From assembly GCF_004854025.1 (NCBI RefSeq), contig NZ_STGM01000006.1, positions 62,001 through 126,000 on the forward strand: 64,000 nucleotides of DNA, written 5' to 3'. Source of the stretch: Microbacterium hydrothermale (GTDB taxonomy: Bacteria; Actinomycetota; Actinomycetes; Actinomycetales; Microbacteriaceae). Below are positions 31,238 through 40,508 of the stretch, in pieces. The notes beneath the pieces are model-generated. The model did no database searches. It worked only from the letters and a program-made list of their open reading frames with translations, and had not been told where the DNA came from. Position numbers and translations under genes: made by a program. Position 1 is the first letter of the stretch. Each line of letters begins with the position of its first letter.

Positions 31238-31537
31238 ATGGCCGACCTGAGCTTCGCCGACGACAAGACGGCATCCCGATTCACCCTCCACCGGGGCGAC
31301 GACCTCGTCTCGGTGCTCGACTACCGCGACGACGGGCGCACGATCGCCCTCACGCGCGCCTTCACGATCCCCACCTTCCGCGGCCACGGCTACGCGGGTG
31401 TCGTGACCGAGCGGGCTGTGGACGCCATCGAGGCGGCGGGCGACCGCGAGATCATCCCGGTCTGCTGGTACGTGGGCGAGTGGTTTGAGGCGCACCCCGA
31501 GCGTGCGGGTCTCCTCCACCGCCGCCCCGCCGGGTGA
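31238..31537 (+). CDS. small GNAT-fold acetyltransferase (YjdJ-like)
   Basis: Protein of 99 aa of the short GNAT group (COG2388). FTLHRGDDLVSVLDYRDDG is the first half, TFRGHGYAGVVTERAVDAIEAAG the acetyl-CoA loop and helix, and IIPVCWYVGEWFEAHPE the closing motif with the conserved C-x-Y-V. Proteins of this type bind acetyl-CoA; substrates are poorly known. TACTCT ends six bases before the ATG at 31238, so translation is probably leaderless. Confidence 0.83.
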   Translation: MADLSFADDKTASRFTLHRGDDLVSVLDYRDDGRTIALTRAFTIPTFRGHGYAGVVTERAVDAIEAAGDREIIPVCWYVGEWFEAHPERAGLLHRRPAG

Positions 31538-31628
31538 GGGCCGCGCCTACGCGCGCCGTGAGCGAGCGTCAACCCCTGCCGGGTGCCCTCCCGCCCCGAG
31601 CAAGCTGGACTCCTCGAAAGGGGGAGTC

Positions 31629-31838
31629 ATGAACGACGACCGCGACCTACCCGAAGGCGTCATCGACGCCGACCCGCCCGGAGGATGGGAGAGCGGCGCC
31701 GTCGCCGACGGCGAGACGGCCGAGCGCAACGAGAGCGCCAAAGGATCGTCCCGCCTCAACGACGCCGCCCCCTCGGACCCCATCGAAGGCGATGCCGCCA
31801 GTCACGGCATCGATCCCGATCTGAGCACGGAGGACTGA
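31629..31838 (+). CDS. small acidic hypothetical protein
   Basis: Protein of 69 aa, strongly acidic (many Asp and Glu) and predicted to be disordered. No family is recognised. GGGGGAG just upstream of the ATG at 31629 is a strong ribosome site, which supports expression. It is one base from the next small gene, so both belong to one operon. Confidence 0.6.
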   Translation: MNDDRDLPEGVIDADPPGGWESGAVADGETAERNESAKGSSRLNDAAPSDPIEGDAASHGIDPDLSTED

Positions 31839-31839
31839 C

Positions 31840-32157
31840 ATGGCCGACCAGACACGAGCCCCCGAACCGGGCGACGGCGCCGACGGCGGCGCCGGGGCGG
31901 CCGATTCCGTCGGTGGTGCCCTGCACCGCGATCGCAAGGTCGCGCGGCCCGACGAGCAGTCGGAACCGGCCATGGACACGCATCCGACGGATGACGAGGC
32001 CCGCATCCAGGGCGTCGTCGTGCAGACGCGCGCCGACGTCGGCGACAAGAGCGAGCAGCGCATCGCCGACGTGCTGCGCCAGCGTTTCACCGAGGTCGGC
32101 CTCGACCTGGGCGACGACCGCATCCGCGCCCTCGCCGCCGAGATCGCCGGCGCGTAA
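31840..32157 (+). CDS. small hypothetical protein
   Basis: Protein of 105 aa. The first half is disordered and acidic. The second half (about 50-105, RIQGVVVQTRADVGDKSEQRIADVLRQRFTEVGLDLGDDRI) is helical and looks like a folded domain. No named family is recognised. GGAGG lies just before the ATG at 31840, inside the last codons of the preceding gene. A strong terminator follows at 32165. Confidence 0.62.
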   Translation: MADQTRAPEPGDGADGGAGAADSVGGALHRDRKVARPDEQSEPAMDTHPTDDEARIQGVVVQTRADVGDKSEQRIADVLRQRFTEVGLDLGDDRIRALAAEIAGA

Positions 32158-32164
32158 CCACCTC

Positions 32165-32203
32165 CGAACGCCCCGCCCCCGCCTGTCGGGTGCGGGGCGT
32201 TCG
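32165..32203 (+). terminator. terminator after the small acidic genes
   Basis: A 12-bp perfect stem, CGAACGCCCCGC (32165-32176) with GCGGGGCGTTCG (32192-32203), has a 15-nt loop and starts eight bases after the stop. It separates the small-gene operon from sbcDC. Confidence 0.7.
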
Positions 32204-32280
32204 CACGCCGGGCGGACTGCAGCCACGGGGCGAGGGCGTTGCGGCGAGCCGATGTCGGAGGTGCCGCGTACCGTGGCTGC

Positions 32281-33435
32281 ATGCGAATCCTGCACACCTC
32301 CGACTGGCACATCGGGCGCACGTTCCACGGGCATTCGACGCTCGACGCGCTGAGCGAGGTGCTGTCGACGCTGGTCGACCAGGTGCGCGAGAACGCGGTC
32401 GACGTCGTCATCGTCGCGGGCGACGTGTTCGATTCGGCGGCCCCCGCCGCCGCCTGCTATCCCGTCCTCACGCGCACGCTGGCCTCGCTCGTCGACGGCG
32501 GTGCGAGGGTCGTCGTCACCAGCGGCAACCACGACTCGGCCGCCCGCCTCGGCTTCCAGTCCGCCCTGCTGCGCGACGAGATCACGATCGTCACCGATCC
32601 CGCCACCGTGGGCACCCCGATCACCCTCGCCGACGAGCACGGCCCCGTCCACTTCTACGGCATCCCCTACCTCGAACCCGCCATCGTGCGGCACGTGTGG
32701 CAGGGCGTCGAGCTCCGCAGCCAAGCGCAGACCATGGCGCACGCCTTCGACCTCGTCCGCGCCGACCGCGCCGAGCGCGGGGGCCGTGCGGTGGTCGCCG
32801 CCCACTGCTTCGCCGCCGGGGTCGATTCCACGCCGGGTGTCGAGCGCGAGATCCGTCAGGGCGGACTCGACGTGGTGCCGCTGCCGACCTTCGACGGCCC
32901 CGACTACGTCGCGCTCGGGCACATCCACGGGCGGCAGCAGCTCTCCGATCGCGTCCGTTACGCCGGAGCGCCGTTGCACTACAGCTTCGGCGAAGCGGGA
33001 AAACCCCGAGGGTCGTGGCTCGTCGACCTCGACGCGCAGGGCCTTGCCGCCGTCACCTGGCTCGACCTCCCCGTCCCCCGGCCGCTCGCGACCCTCCGCG
33101 CCCCGCTCGACGATCTCCTCGACGACGAGCGGTTCGCCGCTTACGAGGGCCACTGGGTGCGCGCCGAATACACCGATTCCACCCCGCAGCCCGATCCCAT
33201 GCGGCGTCTGCAGGAGCGGTTCCCCTGGTGCGCCACGGTCGCGCACCTCCCGGCCGCGGCGCACGTCGACGACGGCGTGGGCTACGCCGAGCGGGTCCGC
33301 GCGGCGCGCAACGACAGCGAGGTGATCGACGCGTTCCTCGCGCACGTCCGCGAGGGCGAGGGGGCGTCCGAGGCCGAACGCGCGCTCATCCGCGACGTGC
33401 TCGACGCCCGCCGGGTCGAAGAGGCGCGGTCGTGA
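32281..33435 (+). CDS. sbcD: exonuclease subunit SbcD
   Basis: Mre11-type metallophosphoesterase of 384 aa. The five metal motifs are in order: HTSDWHIGR, VIVAGDVFDS, SGNHDS, AAHCFAAG and LGHIHGRQ. With SbcC it forms the ATP-dependent nuclease that opens DNA hairpins and processes double-strand ends. TACCGT ends six bases before the ATG at 32281, so it is probably leaderless. The stop overlaps the sbcC start (GTGA). Confidence 0.93.
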   Translation: MRILHTSDWHIGRTFHGHSTLDALSEVLSTLVDQVRENAVDVVIVAGDVFDSAAPAAACYPVLTRTLASLVDGGARVVVTSGNHDSAARLGFQSALLRDEITIVTDPATVGTPITLADEHGPVHFYGIPYLEPAIVRHVWQGVELRSQAQTMAHAFDLVRADRAERGGRAVVAAHCFAAGVDSTPGVEREIRQGGLDVVPLPTFDGPDYVALGHIHGRQQLSDRVRYAGAPLHYSFGEAGKPRGSWLVDLDAQGLAAVTWLDLPVPRPLATLRAPLDDLLDDERFAAYEGHWVRAEYTDSTPQPDPMRRLQERFPWCATVAHLPAAAHVDDGVGYAERVRAARNDSEVIDAFLAHVREGEGASEAERALIRDVLDARRVEEARS

Positions 33436-36400
33436 AGCTGCACCGCCTCGAGCTCGAAGGGTTCGGCCCGTTCCTCGAGACGCAGACGGTCGACTTCGAC
33501 GCCTTCGCCGCCGACGGGATCTTCCTCATCACCGGCCGCACCGGCGCGGGCAAGTCGAGCGTCCTCGACGGCGTCTGCTACGCCCTCTACGGCGGAGTCC
33601 CGCGCTACGACGGCGCCGAGAAGCGGCTGCGCAGCGACCACTGCTCGCCCGACGACCCGACGCGGGTGACGCTCGAGTTCAGCGCCGCCGGAGAACGCTG
33701 GCGCATCACGAGGTCCCCCGAATTCGAGCGCCCCAAGCGTCGCGGAGGGGGGACGACGAAAGAGCCGCACCGTGCCCTGCTCGAGCAGCTGCGCGAAGAG
33801 GGATGGACCGGTGTCGCCGCGCGACCCGTCGACGTGGCCGCGCACCTCGACGACGTCCTCGGCCTCACGCAGCAGCAGTTCCTGCAGGTCATCCTGCTGG
33901 CGCAGAACCGATTCGCCCGCTTCCTCCTGGCCAAGAACGACGAGCGCCTGGGACTCCTGCGCACGCTGTTCGGCACTCGCACGTTCGAGCAGTACGCCGC
34001 CGACCTCGACGACCGCCGCAAGCGCGCTCACGAGGCGCTCGCCGCCGAAGGCGTCGAGGTCTCCACCCTCCTCGACGAGGCGGAGCGCCTGGCCGGCGAG
34101 CTCGACGCCGCGCACGACACCGACACCTCCGACGGCGACGCCGTGGAAGCCTCCCCCGAGGAGCTCGCGTCCGCCGCTCCCGCCGAGCGCCTCGCGCGGC
34201 TCGTTCGTGCGGTGGAACGGGCGGAGTACCGCGTGGAGTCGCTGGGTCGCGAGCGTGAGCGGGCCGACGCCCGACTCGACGCGGCCCTGCTGGCGCAGCG
34301 CGAGGCGACCGCCCTTCGCGATCGTCTCGACGAGCGCGCGCGGGTCAGGGAGCGGCTCCGTGCGCTCGAGGCCGACGACGAACGTGTCACGCGCTCACGC
34401 GAAGAATCCGCCCGGGCGGTCGAGGCCGAGCGGATCCGGGGCGCGCTCGACATCGCGGCCGCGACGGCCGCGGCCGTGACGCAGGCCGAGGACCGTGCGC
34501 GAACGGCCGCCGAGCGGGCCGGTGCCCTCGACGAACCGGCCGGGCCGTCTGCCGCCGCCGGCGCGACCACGGCCGGCGACGGCGACGGCGACAGCGCCGA
34601 TGTCGGGCTCGACGGGGAGGCCGCGTCCGCCACCGCCCCGTTCGAGGCGGACGTCGTTCTCGCCCTCGACGATGCGACCCTCGCCCAGCGCGAGGACGAT
34701 CTCACGGCGTCGTTGTCGAGGGGAGAAGCCGCTCTCACGGCCGAGACGGACTCCGCCCGCGTGCACGAGCGGATCCAGGGCCTGCAGGGACGGGTGGCCG
34801 CGGCGCAGGCCGAGCGCGACGTCCTGTTCGCCGAGCGCGACGGCATCCCCTCCGCTCTCGACGCCCTCGACCGACGTCTCGACGAGCTGTCCGCGGGAGC
34901 GGCGCTCCTCGAGACGGCGCGTTCGGCGCGCGACGAGGTGCAGCACCGCCTCGATGCCGCCATCGAGGCGGCGCGTCTGCTCGAGCATCGCGAGCAGGCC
35001 GATCTGGCCGCGCTCGTGCGTTCCGATGCCCTCCAACGGGCGCTCGAGGAATGGACCGGCCTGCTGCGCAGACGGCTGGCCGGCGCGGCGACCGAGCTCG
35101 CGCACGACCTGGTCGAGGGCGAGCCCTGCGCGGTCTGCGGCTCGCTCGAGCACCCGAGTCCCGCGGTCGGCGACGCGCAGCCCGTGTCCGACGACGAGCT
35201 GGCGGCCGCCGAGGAGCGCAAGAACGTCGCCGCCGAAGAAGATCGCGAGGCCTCCGACGCGGCGAGGGTGGCGCGCGACATCCACGCGCTGGCCGCGGCC
35301 CGCGCGGGCGGGCACGACGTCGAGACCCTGTCCGCTCGACGGGAGGCCGCCGAGCGGACGGTGGCCGAGGCGACTGCCGCCGTCGAGGAGCAGGAGAGCG
35401 TGCGCGCCGAGCGCGCGCGACTCGGCGCCGATGACGCGCGGATCGCGCGTCGTCTCGACGACCTGGCGGGGGAGCTCGCCGACGCGAAGCAGGAGCTGGC
35501 GCTCGCGCGCCAGCGCGGTGACGACCTCGACCGCGTCGTCACCGAGGCCCGCGGGGCCTTCGACTCGGTCGCCGCGCGTCAGGACGACCTCCGCGCGCGC
35601 CGTGACGCCGTGCGCGAGCTGCGCGATGCCCGCAGCGAGCTCATCCGCACGCTCGATCAGCGGCAGACCGCGCACCGGACGCTCGACGAACTCGTCGCGG
35701 CCAGTCCGTTCGCCGAGGCCGAATCCGCCGCGGCGGCGCTCCGCTCCGAGGAAGAACGCCGCCGACTCGACGCCCTCGTCGCGGAGCACGTCGCGGCCGT
35801 CGCCTCCACCCGAGAGCGGCTGCTCGAACTCGAGCTTCAGCTCTCGGGGGTCGCCGACGATGCACTCGATCCGGAGCCCTTCGCCGCCGCGGTCGTCTCC
35901 GCGCGCACCGAGGTGCAGGCGGCCGCCGCCGCGCACGCCGAGGCGAGGGCTCTCGCCGAACGGCTGCGGGCACTCGCCCAGCGCGCCGACGCCGCCCACG
36001 CGTCGGTCGCGACCCTGGCCGAGGAGCACGCGGTCATCGCCCGTCTCGCCGACACCGTCGCCGGTCGGGCGCCGAACACCCGTCGCATGACGCTGGAGAC
36101 CTTCGTGCTGGCGGCCGAGCTCGAAGAGATCGTCACGGCGGCGAACCTCCGACTCGACGAGATGTCGTCGGGTCGTTACCGCTTACAGCACACCGACGCG
36201 CTGGCGGCGCGCGGAGCGGCGAGCGGACTGGGTCTCGAGATCATGGACGCCTTCACCGGCCAGTGCCGACCGCCGCAATCCCTGTCGGGGGGAGAGACCT
36301 TCCTCACCTCGCTGGCGTTGGCGCTCGGACTGGCCGAGGTGGTCACCGCGCGGGCGGGCGGCATCCATCTCGACACCCTGTTCATCGACGAGGGGTTCGG

Positions 36401-36590
36401 CTCCCTCGACGACGACACGCTCGACCTCGCGATGCGCACGCTCGACGAACTGCGCCAGGGGGGACGGACGGTGGGCGTCATCAGCCACGTGGCCTCGATG
36501 AAAGACCAGCTCCCGGCCCAGCTGCATGTCTCGGCCACATCTCGGGGACCGAGCATCATCCGCCACGATCGCGGGCTCGCACCCGTCTGA
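33432..36590 (+). CDS. sbcC: exonuclease subunit SbcC
   Basis: Rad50-type SMC-like ATPase of 1052 aa. Walker A GRTGAGKSS lies at about 35-43. Two long coiled coils flank the zinc hook, C566-A-V-C569. The signature SLSGGETFLTSLALALGLAE is at about 951 and Walker B LFIDEGFGSLD at about 983-993. An insertion of about 45 residues rich in Ala, Gly and Asp (around 360-400) interrupts the first coiled coil and looks disordered. The GTG at 33432 overlaps sbcD, coupling the two subunits. Confidence 0.93.
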   Translation: MKLHRLELEGFGPFLETQTVDFDAFAADGIFLITGRTGAGKSSVLDGVCYALYGGVPRYDGAEKRLRSDHCSPDDPTRVTLEFSAAGERWRITRSPEFERPKRRGGGTTKEPHRALLEQLREEGWTGVAARPVDVAAHLDDVLGLTQQQFLQVILLAQNRFARFLLAKNDERLGLLRTLFGTRTFEQYAADLDDRRKRAHEALAAEGVEVSTLLDEAERLAGELDAAHDTDTSDGDAVEASPEELASAAPAERLARLVRAVERAEYRVESLGRERERADARLDAALLAQREATALRDRLDERARVRERLRALEADDERVTRSREESARAVEAERIRGALDIAAATAAAVTQAEDRARTAAERAGALDEPAGPSAAAGATTAGDGDGDSADVGLDGEAASATAPFEADVVLALDDATLAQREDDLTASLSRGEAALTAETDSARVHERIQGLQGRVAAAQAERDVLFAERDGIPSALDALDRRLDELSAGAALLETARSARDEVQHRLDAAIEAARLLEHREQADLAALVRSDALQRALEEWTGLLRRRLAGAATELAHDLVEGEPCAVCGSLEHPSPAVGDAQPVSDDELAAAEERKNVAAEEDREASDAARVARDIHALAAARAGGHDVETLSARREAAERTVAEATAAVEEQESVRAERARLGADDARIARRLDDLAGELADAKQELALARQRGDDLDRVVTEARGAFDSVAARQDDLRARRDAVRELRDARSELIRTLDQRQTAHRTLDELVAASPFAEAESAAAALRSEEERRRLDALVAEHVAAVASTRERLLELELQLSGVADDALDPEPFAAAVVSARTEVQAAAAAHAEARALAERLRALAQRADAAHASVATLAEEHAVIARLADTVAGRAPNTRRMTLETFVLAAELEEIVTAANLRLDEMSSGRYRLQHTDALAARGAASGLGLEIMDAFTGQCRPPQSLSGGETFLTSLALALGLAEVVTARAGGIHLDTLFIDEGFGSLDDDTLDLAMRTLDELRQGGRTVGVISHVASMKDQLPAQLHVSATSRGPSIIRHDRGLAPV

Positions 36591-36623
36591 GTCGGGTATC
36601 CGCGCGCCGTCTAGGCTGGGCGC

Positions 36624-36806
36624 ATGCGCAAGAGCACCCTGTGGACCGTTCTCGGCGTCATCGCCGCCGTGATCATCGCGTGGGTCGTGGTGAACGTGCT
36701 GTTCTCGCTGATCGCGTTCGTCTTCCGGCTGGTGGCCGTCGCCGTCGTCGCGCTCATCGTCTTCTTCGTGTTGCGCGCGGTATTCGCCCGCCGCGACGTC
36801 GACTGA
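36624..36806 (+). CDS. small membrane protein
   Basis: Protein of 60 aa that is nearly all hydrophobic, with two helices (about 6-28 and 32-52) and a basic ARRDVD end. It has no recognised family. TAGGCT ends exactly six bases before the ATG, giving a leaderless start consistent with other genes here. Function unknown. Confidence 0.62.
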   Translation: MRKSTLWTVLGVIAAVIIAWVVVNVLFSLIAFVFRLVAVAVVALIVFFVLRAVFARRDVD

Positions 36807-36905
36807 CACCCCCACGAACCACGTCCCCGCCGACGACGGGGTCGTGTCCGCCGCGACGCGCAAGCCCGGCCGCCGTGTCGGAGGCCGGGAGTAGCGTCCA
36901 TCCCG

Positions 36906-38408
36906 ATGTCTGATTCCACGTCCGCTCCCGCAGAGACCGCCCACCCCGTCACACGCGACATCGTGCTGTCGCCGAAGCACCGGTGGAGGGCGTACTGGGT
37001 CGCGGTCGCGGTCGCGGCGCTGACCATCCTCGACCTCACGAAGGTCAACGTGGCGCTGCCCTCGATCGAGGCGGCGCTGAACGCCGGACCCACCGAATTG
37101 CAGCTCGTCGTCTCGGGCTACATCCTCACCTTCGGATTGGTGCTGGTCCCCGCGGGGCGACTGGGTGACCTGCGCTCGCGTCGTGTGCTGTTCCTCGTCG
37201 GGCTCTCGCTGTTCCTCGTGACGAGCCTCGCGTGCGCCCTCGCCCCGAACACCACCGTCCTGCTCGTCGCGCGTCTTCTCCAGGGCGTGGCCGCGGGTAT
37301 CCAGATGCCCCAGGTGCTGGGTCTGGTGCAGCAACTGTTCCAGGGCAAAGAGCGCGGTCGCGCCTTCGGCCTGTTCGGCGCCACGATCGGCATCGCGACG
37401 GCGTTCGGCCCGACCCTGGGCGGGCTTCTCATCGCACTCGGCGGCGACACCGACGGGTGGCGGTTGATCTTCTGGATCAACATCCCCCTCGTCGCGATCG
37501 TGATCGCGCTCGCCGCGTGGCTTCTTCCCAACACGCGCGAGAAGTCGCGGCGACGACTGGATCTCGACCCGGTCGGGGTGCTGCTGTTCGCGCTGACGAT
37601 CCTCGCGCTGATGTGGCCGTTCCTGTTCACCACCGGCAGCCCCGACGACAACCCGAACCGCTGGTGGCTGCTCGTGGCATCCGTCGTCTTCGCGGCGGCG
37701 TTCGTGTTCTGGGAGCGCCGCTACGCCGATCGGGGGCGGATGCCGCTCATGCCCTTCTCGATCTTCTCGCTGTCGTCGTATCGCAACGGCGTCCTCATCT
37801 CGACGGCCTACTTCTCCGCGGTCCCGGCGATGTTCCTCCTCGGAACCCTCTTCCTGCAGGGCGGGCTCGGGCTCGCGCCGGTGTTCGCGGGCATGGTCAC
37901 GATCGGTTTCGCCGTGGCATCCGCGTGCAGTTCGTGGATCGGGGGCAATCTGGTGACCCGACTCGGACGTCCCCTCGTGGTGTGGGGGATCCTCGGCATG
38001 GTCGCGACCGCGGGGGGCCTCGTGCTCGTGGCGCTGTTCACCGCTCCGGAGTGGACGCCGTGGGCGATGGCCGCCGTGATGGTGTTCGGGGGTTTCGCGG
38101 GCGGCCTGGTCATCTCGCCGAACCAGACGCTCACCCTCGCCGACATCCCGGTGCGCAGCGGCGGGGTCGCCGGATCGGTCGGCCAGCTCGGACAACGCAT
38201 CGGAACCGCGGTGGGGACGGCGATCGCCCTGGCCCTCTTCTACGCGACCGTCTATCGAGAGCAGGGCACCGTCGACGACACCGTGGTGCTCTACCACGAC
38301 GCCTACGCCTCGGGCATGATCACCGTCGGCGTCTTCCTGGGTCTGGCCCTCATCGTCGGCGTCGCCGACCTCGCCGGACGTGCGCGTTCGGGTTCGCAGA
38401 CGCCCTGA
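36906..38408 (+). CDS. MFS transporter, DHA2 (14-helix) family
   Basis: Drug:H+ antiporter-type transporter of 500 aa with 14 predicted helices. Motif A-like GRLGDLRSRR lies in the first cytoplasmic loop, LDLTKVNVALPSIEAALN is the DHA2 motif D1 region, and GATIGIATAFGPTLGGLL is motif C of antiporters. It would export a hydrophobic compound or drug in exchange for protons. TAGCGT ends eight bases before the ATG. It converges on the nucleosidase gene with a bidirectional terminator between them. Substrate unknown. Confidence 0.87.
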   Translation: MSDSTSAPAETAHPVTRDIVLSPKHRWRAYWVAVAVAALTILDLTKVNVALPSIEAALNAGPTELQLVVSGYILTFGLVLVPAGRLGDLRSRRVLFLVGLSLFLVTSLACALAPNTTVLLVARLLQGVAAGIQMPQVLGLVQQLFQGKERGRAFGLFGATIGIATAFGPTLGGLLIALGGDTDGWRLIFWINIPLVAIVIALAAWLLPNTREKSRRRLDLDPVGVLLFALTILALMWPFLFTTGSPDDNPNRWWLLVASVVFAAAFVFWERRYADRGRMPLMPFSIFSLSSYRNGVLISTAYFSAVPAMFLLGTLFLQGGLGLAPVFAGMVTIGFAVASACSSWIGGNLVTRLGRPLVVWGILGMVATAGGLVLVALFTAPEWTPWAMAAVMVFGGFAGGLVISPNQTLTLADIPVRSGGVAGSVGQLGQRIGTAVGTAIALALFYATVYREQGTVDDTVVLYHDAYASGMITVGVFLGLALIVGVADLAGRARSGSQTP

Positions 38409-38450
38409 TCCCGCGACGTAGCGCGGCCGGCCCCGCGGTGCGCGGACGGA

Positions 38451-38475
38451 CGCCGTCGCGCGGTCCGCGACGGCG
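38451..38475. terminator. bidirectional terminator
   Basis: CGCCGTCGCG (38451-38460) and CGCGACGGCG (38466-38475) form a perfect 10-bp stem with a 5-nt loop, 42 bp after the MFS stop and 15 bp before the nucleosidase stop. Confidence 0.7.
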
Positions 38476-38490
38476 ACGCCGTGGGGGCCG

Positions 38491-39048
38491 TCAGACCCCG
38501 TAGCGGGCGCGGATCTCGGCGCGCAGCTCGTGGCTGCAGCGCTCGACGACGTCGTCCCAGAGCTCGGTCGCACCGTCCTGCGCGCGGTCGGACACGGCGC
38601 GCAGGATGCGGATGGGCACATCGAACTGCTGGGCGACCCAGATGAGCGCGTAGGACTCCATGTCGACGAGGCTCGCGCCCAGCTCGCGGATCCGCCGGAC
38701 GGTGTCGGCGTCGTCGACGAAGTGGTCGCCCGTGGCGATCACGAGGCCGTCATGTCCCGTCTCGACGCGCGCGGGGAGCGAGACGTGCTCGCCGAAAGTA
38801 CCGTCCAAGCCCTTCACGTCATGCTGGATGGCGGCGGCGAGATCGTAGATGCCGCCCTCGACGGCGTCGTCGATCGCGCCGGCCGTCCCGACGACGACGA
38901 TCTCGTCGTACGTGCCCGTCGACAGGGCGCGGGTCAGGGCGAAGGCGGCGGGGATCTTGCCCACTCCCGTCAGCAGGCGTTCGAAGCCGGGGATGTCGTC
39001 TTCGAAGGCGACGAGTTCGGAGGCGTGGGCCGCGACGAGGAGTTTCAC
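38491..39048 (-). CDS. nucleosidase (PNP/MTA-SAH nucleosidase superfamily)
   Basis: Protein of 185 aa, shorter than Pfs (about 230 aa). VVVGTAGAIDD matches the phosphate/ribose region, LVDMESYALIWVAQQF the ribose-binding M-E motif, and ILRAVSDRAQDG carries the catalytic aspartate of nucleosidases. It probably hydrolyses a purine nucleoside such as methylthioadenosine or S-adenosylhomocysteine. The start is the GTG at 39048, whose upstream GAGAAT six bases away fits a leaderless promoter; GGGAGG abuts it too closely to act as a normal ribosome site. The shortened length leaves substrate uncertain. Confidence 0.8.
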   Translation of the reverse strand: MKLLVAAHASELVAFEDDIPGFERLLTGVGKIPAAFALTRALSTGTYDEIVVVGTAGAIDDAVEGGIYDLAAAIQHDVKGLDGTFGEHVSLPARVETGHDGLVIATGDHFVDDADTVRRIRELGASLVDMESYALIWVAQQFDVPIRILRAVSDRAQDGATELWDDVVERCSHELRAEIRARYGV

Positions 39049-39102
39049 CCTCCCATTCTCGCCCGAGATGCGGGAGGTCGCGGATGCCGTGCGTCCGTCG
39101 GG

Positions 39103-39136
39103 GCACCCGTGTCCCGCGCGCGCGGGACACGGGTGC
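39103..39136. terminator. 34-bp perfect palindrome, terminator of the reductase gene
   Basis: The 34 bases are their own reverse complement, with GCACCCGTGTCCCGCG as one half. As RNA they fold into a stem of up to 16 bp closed by a minimal loop. The palindrome is 17 bp after the stop of the aldo/keto reductase (minus strand) and before the nucleosidase promoter, so termination is the simplest role. Confidence 0.65.
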
Positions 39137-39152
39137 GGGACCCGGGTGGGGC

Positions 39153-40097
39153 TCAGGCCTGCGCGGGCTCCGAGGCGGCGGAGAGACGGGCGATCTCGTC
39201 CGCGGTCAGCTCGAGCGCGGCGCCGGCCAGCAGGTCGGCGACCTGCGACACCTTCGACGCGCTCGCGATCGGTGCGGCGACGGTCGGCTGGGCGCGCAGC
39301 CAGGCGAGGGCCGTGGAGGCGATGGACGCGTCGTGTGCGGCGCCCACCTCTTCGAGCGCGTCGATCAGCGCGAGACCGGCGGGCGTCGCGAGCTTCGCGG
39401 CTCCCTCGGCGCGCGGCGACCCGCTCGCGGCATCCCCACCGCGGTACTTCCCGGTGAGGAATCCGCTGGCCAGGGCGTAGTAGGGGACGAGCGACATTCC
39501 GTACTGCTCGGCGACGGGGACGATCTCCCGCTCGACCTCGGTGCGGTGCACGAGGTTGTAGTGCGGCTGCACGGCGATGGGGAGATCCGCTCCGGCGGCC
39601 TCGGCGAGCGAGATCCACTCGCGGATGCGCGCGGCCGAGTAGTTCGAGACGCCGACGTAGCGCACCAGCCCGTCGCGCACGAGATCCGCGAAAGCAGCGA
39701 CCGTCTCTTCGAGGGGCGTGTCCGCGTCGTCGAAGTGGGCGTAGTACAGGTCGATCGTGTCGAGCCCGAGGCGCGACAGCGAGGTCTCCGCGGCGGCGCG
39801 GACGTTCTTCGCGGAAAGGCCGCGGAACTCCGGATGCTGGCTGACCTTGGTCGCGACGACGACATCGCGCGGTGCGCGCGAGGCGAGCCACTCGCCGATG
39901 AGGGTCTCGCTCTCGCCGCCGGAGTTCCCGGGCGCCCACGCGCTGTACGCGTCGGCGGTGTCGATGAAGTCGCCACCGCCCGCGTGGAACGCGTCGAGCA
40001 CCTCGAACGAGGTGTCGCGGTCGGCGGTCCAGCCGAAGACGTTGCCGCCGAGCGAGAGGGGGAGGATGTCGAGGTCGCTGCGTCCGATGCGCGTCAT
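39153..40097 (-). CDS. aldo/keto reductase
   Basis: NADPH-dependent aldo/keto reductase of 314 aa, YajO/YhdN-like. The tetrad is D61 and Y64 (FIDTADAY), K96 (VVATKVS) and a histidine in YYAHFDD. GVSNYSAARIREW and the C-terminal ASKVSQVADL cofactor-binding stretch complete the barrel. It reduces an aldehyde or ketone in the cytosol; the physiological substrate is unknown. AAAGGG precedes the ATG at 40097; an upstream ATG at 40136 lacks a ribosome site. Confidence 0.87.
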   Translation of the reverse strand: MTRIGRSDLDILPLSLGGNVFGWTADRDTSFEVLDAFHAGGGDFIDTADAYSAWAPGNSGGESETLIGEWLASRAPRDVVVATKVSQHPEFRGLSAKNVRAAAETSLSRLGLDTIDLYYAHFDDADTPLEETVAAFADLVRDGLVRYVGVSNYSAARIREWISLAEAAGADLPIAVQPHYNLVHRTEVEREIVPVAEQYGMSLVPYYALASGFLTGKYRGGDAASGSPRAEGAAKLATPAGLALIDALEEVGAAHDASIASTALAWLRAQPTVAAPIASASKVSQVADLLAGAALELTADEIARLSAASEPAQA

Positions 40098-40173
40098 GAT
40101 GCCCTTTCTGCCGAGGTCGAGAGACCCTCGTGACAACGACGGGCGCGGGAGGGCATTCCCGCGACGCGCCGGT

Positions 40174-40314
40174 TCAGCTGCCCCCGGACAGGATGCCGAT
40201 CAGTCCGCTCACGAGCAGCCACAGGCCGATGCCGGCTCCGGCGATCCAGATCACGACCGTTCCGGCCGGGTACTTCTTCTTGCCGTCGCCGGCGGGGCCC
40301 TCGGGCGCGCTCAC
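40174..40314 (-). CDS. very small single-helix membrane protein
   Basis: Protein of 46 aa with a charged N-terminus (GDGKKKYPAG) and one membrane helix (about 20-42, VVIWIAGAGIGLWLLVSGLI). The GTG start overlaps the stop of the upstream membrane-protein gene (GTGA), which supports it as a translated partner. No family recognised. Confidence 0.55.
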   Translation of the reverse strand: MSAPEGPAGDGKKKYPAGTVVIWIAGAGIGLWLLVSGLIGILSGGS

Positions 40315-40508
40315 GAGCGCACCATCATCACGATCGACACGATGAGCACGGCGAGACCTCCGATGACGGCGATGGCGGCGATGATGGGTCCGCCTCCGGC
40401 GAGGAAAGCGGCGACGCCGAGGGCGACGAACAGGATGGCCAGCACGATCCCGCCGATCTGGTACACGCGGTACCGCCGATCGACACTCGACGTCTTCTGA
40501 TCGCTCAC
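40311..40508 (-). CDS. small two-helix membrane protein
   Basis: Protein of 65 aa: polar N-terminus (SDQKTSSVDRRYRVYQIGG), then two hydrophobic helices (about 18-38 and 42-62). AAAGGGGGA precedes the GTG at 40508, a strong ribosome site. It is coupled to the 46-aa membrane protein gene, so the two may act as a pair. Function unknown. Confidence 0.65.
   Translation of the reverse strand: MSDQKTSSVDRRYRVYQIGGIVLAILFVALGVAAFLAGGGPIIAAIAVIGGLAVLIVSIVMMVRS

Noticed and set aside
34490-34640. Insertion or fusion inside SbcC
   Set aside because: The Ala/Gly/Asp-rich segment is in frame within the coiled coil; SbcC coiled coils tolerate such low-complexity stretches and all motifs are present.
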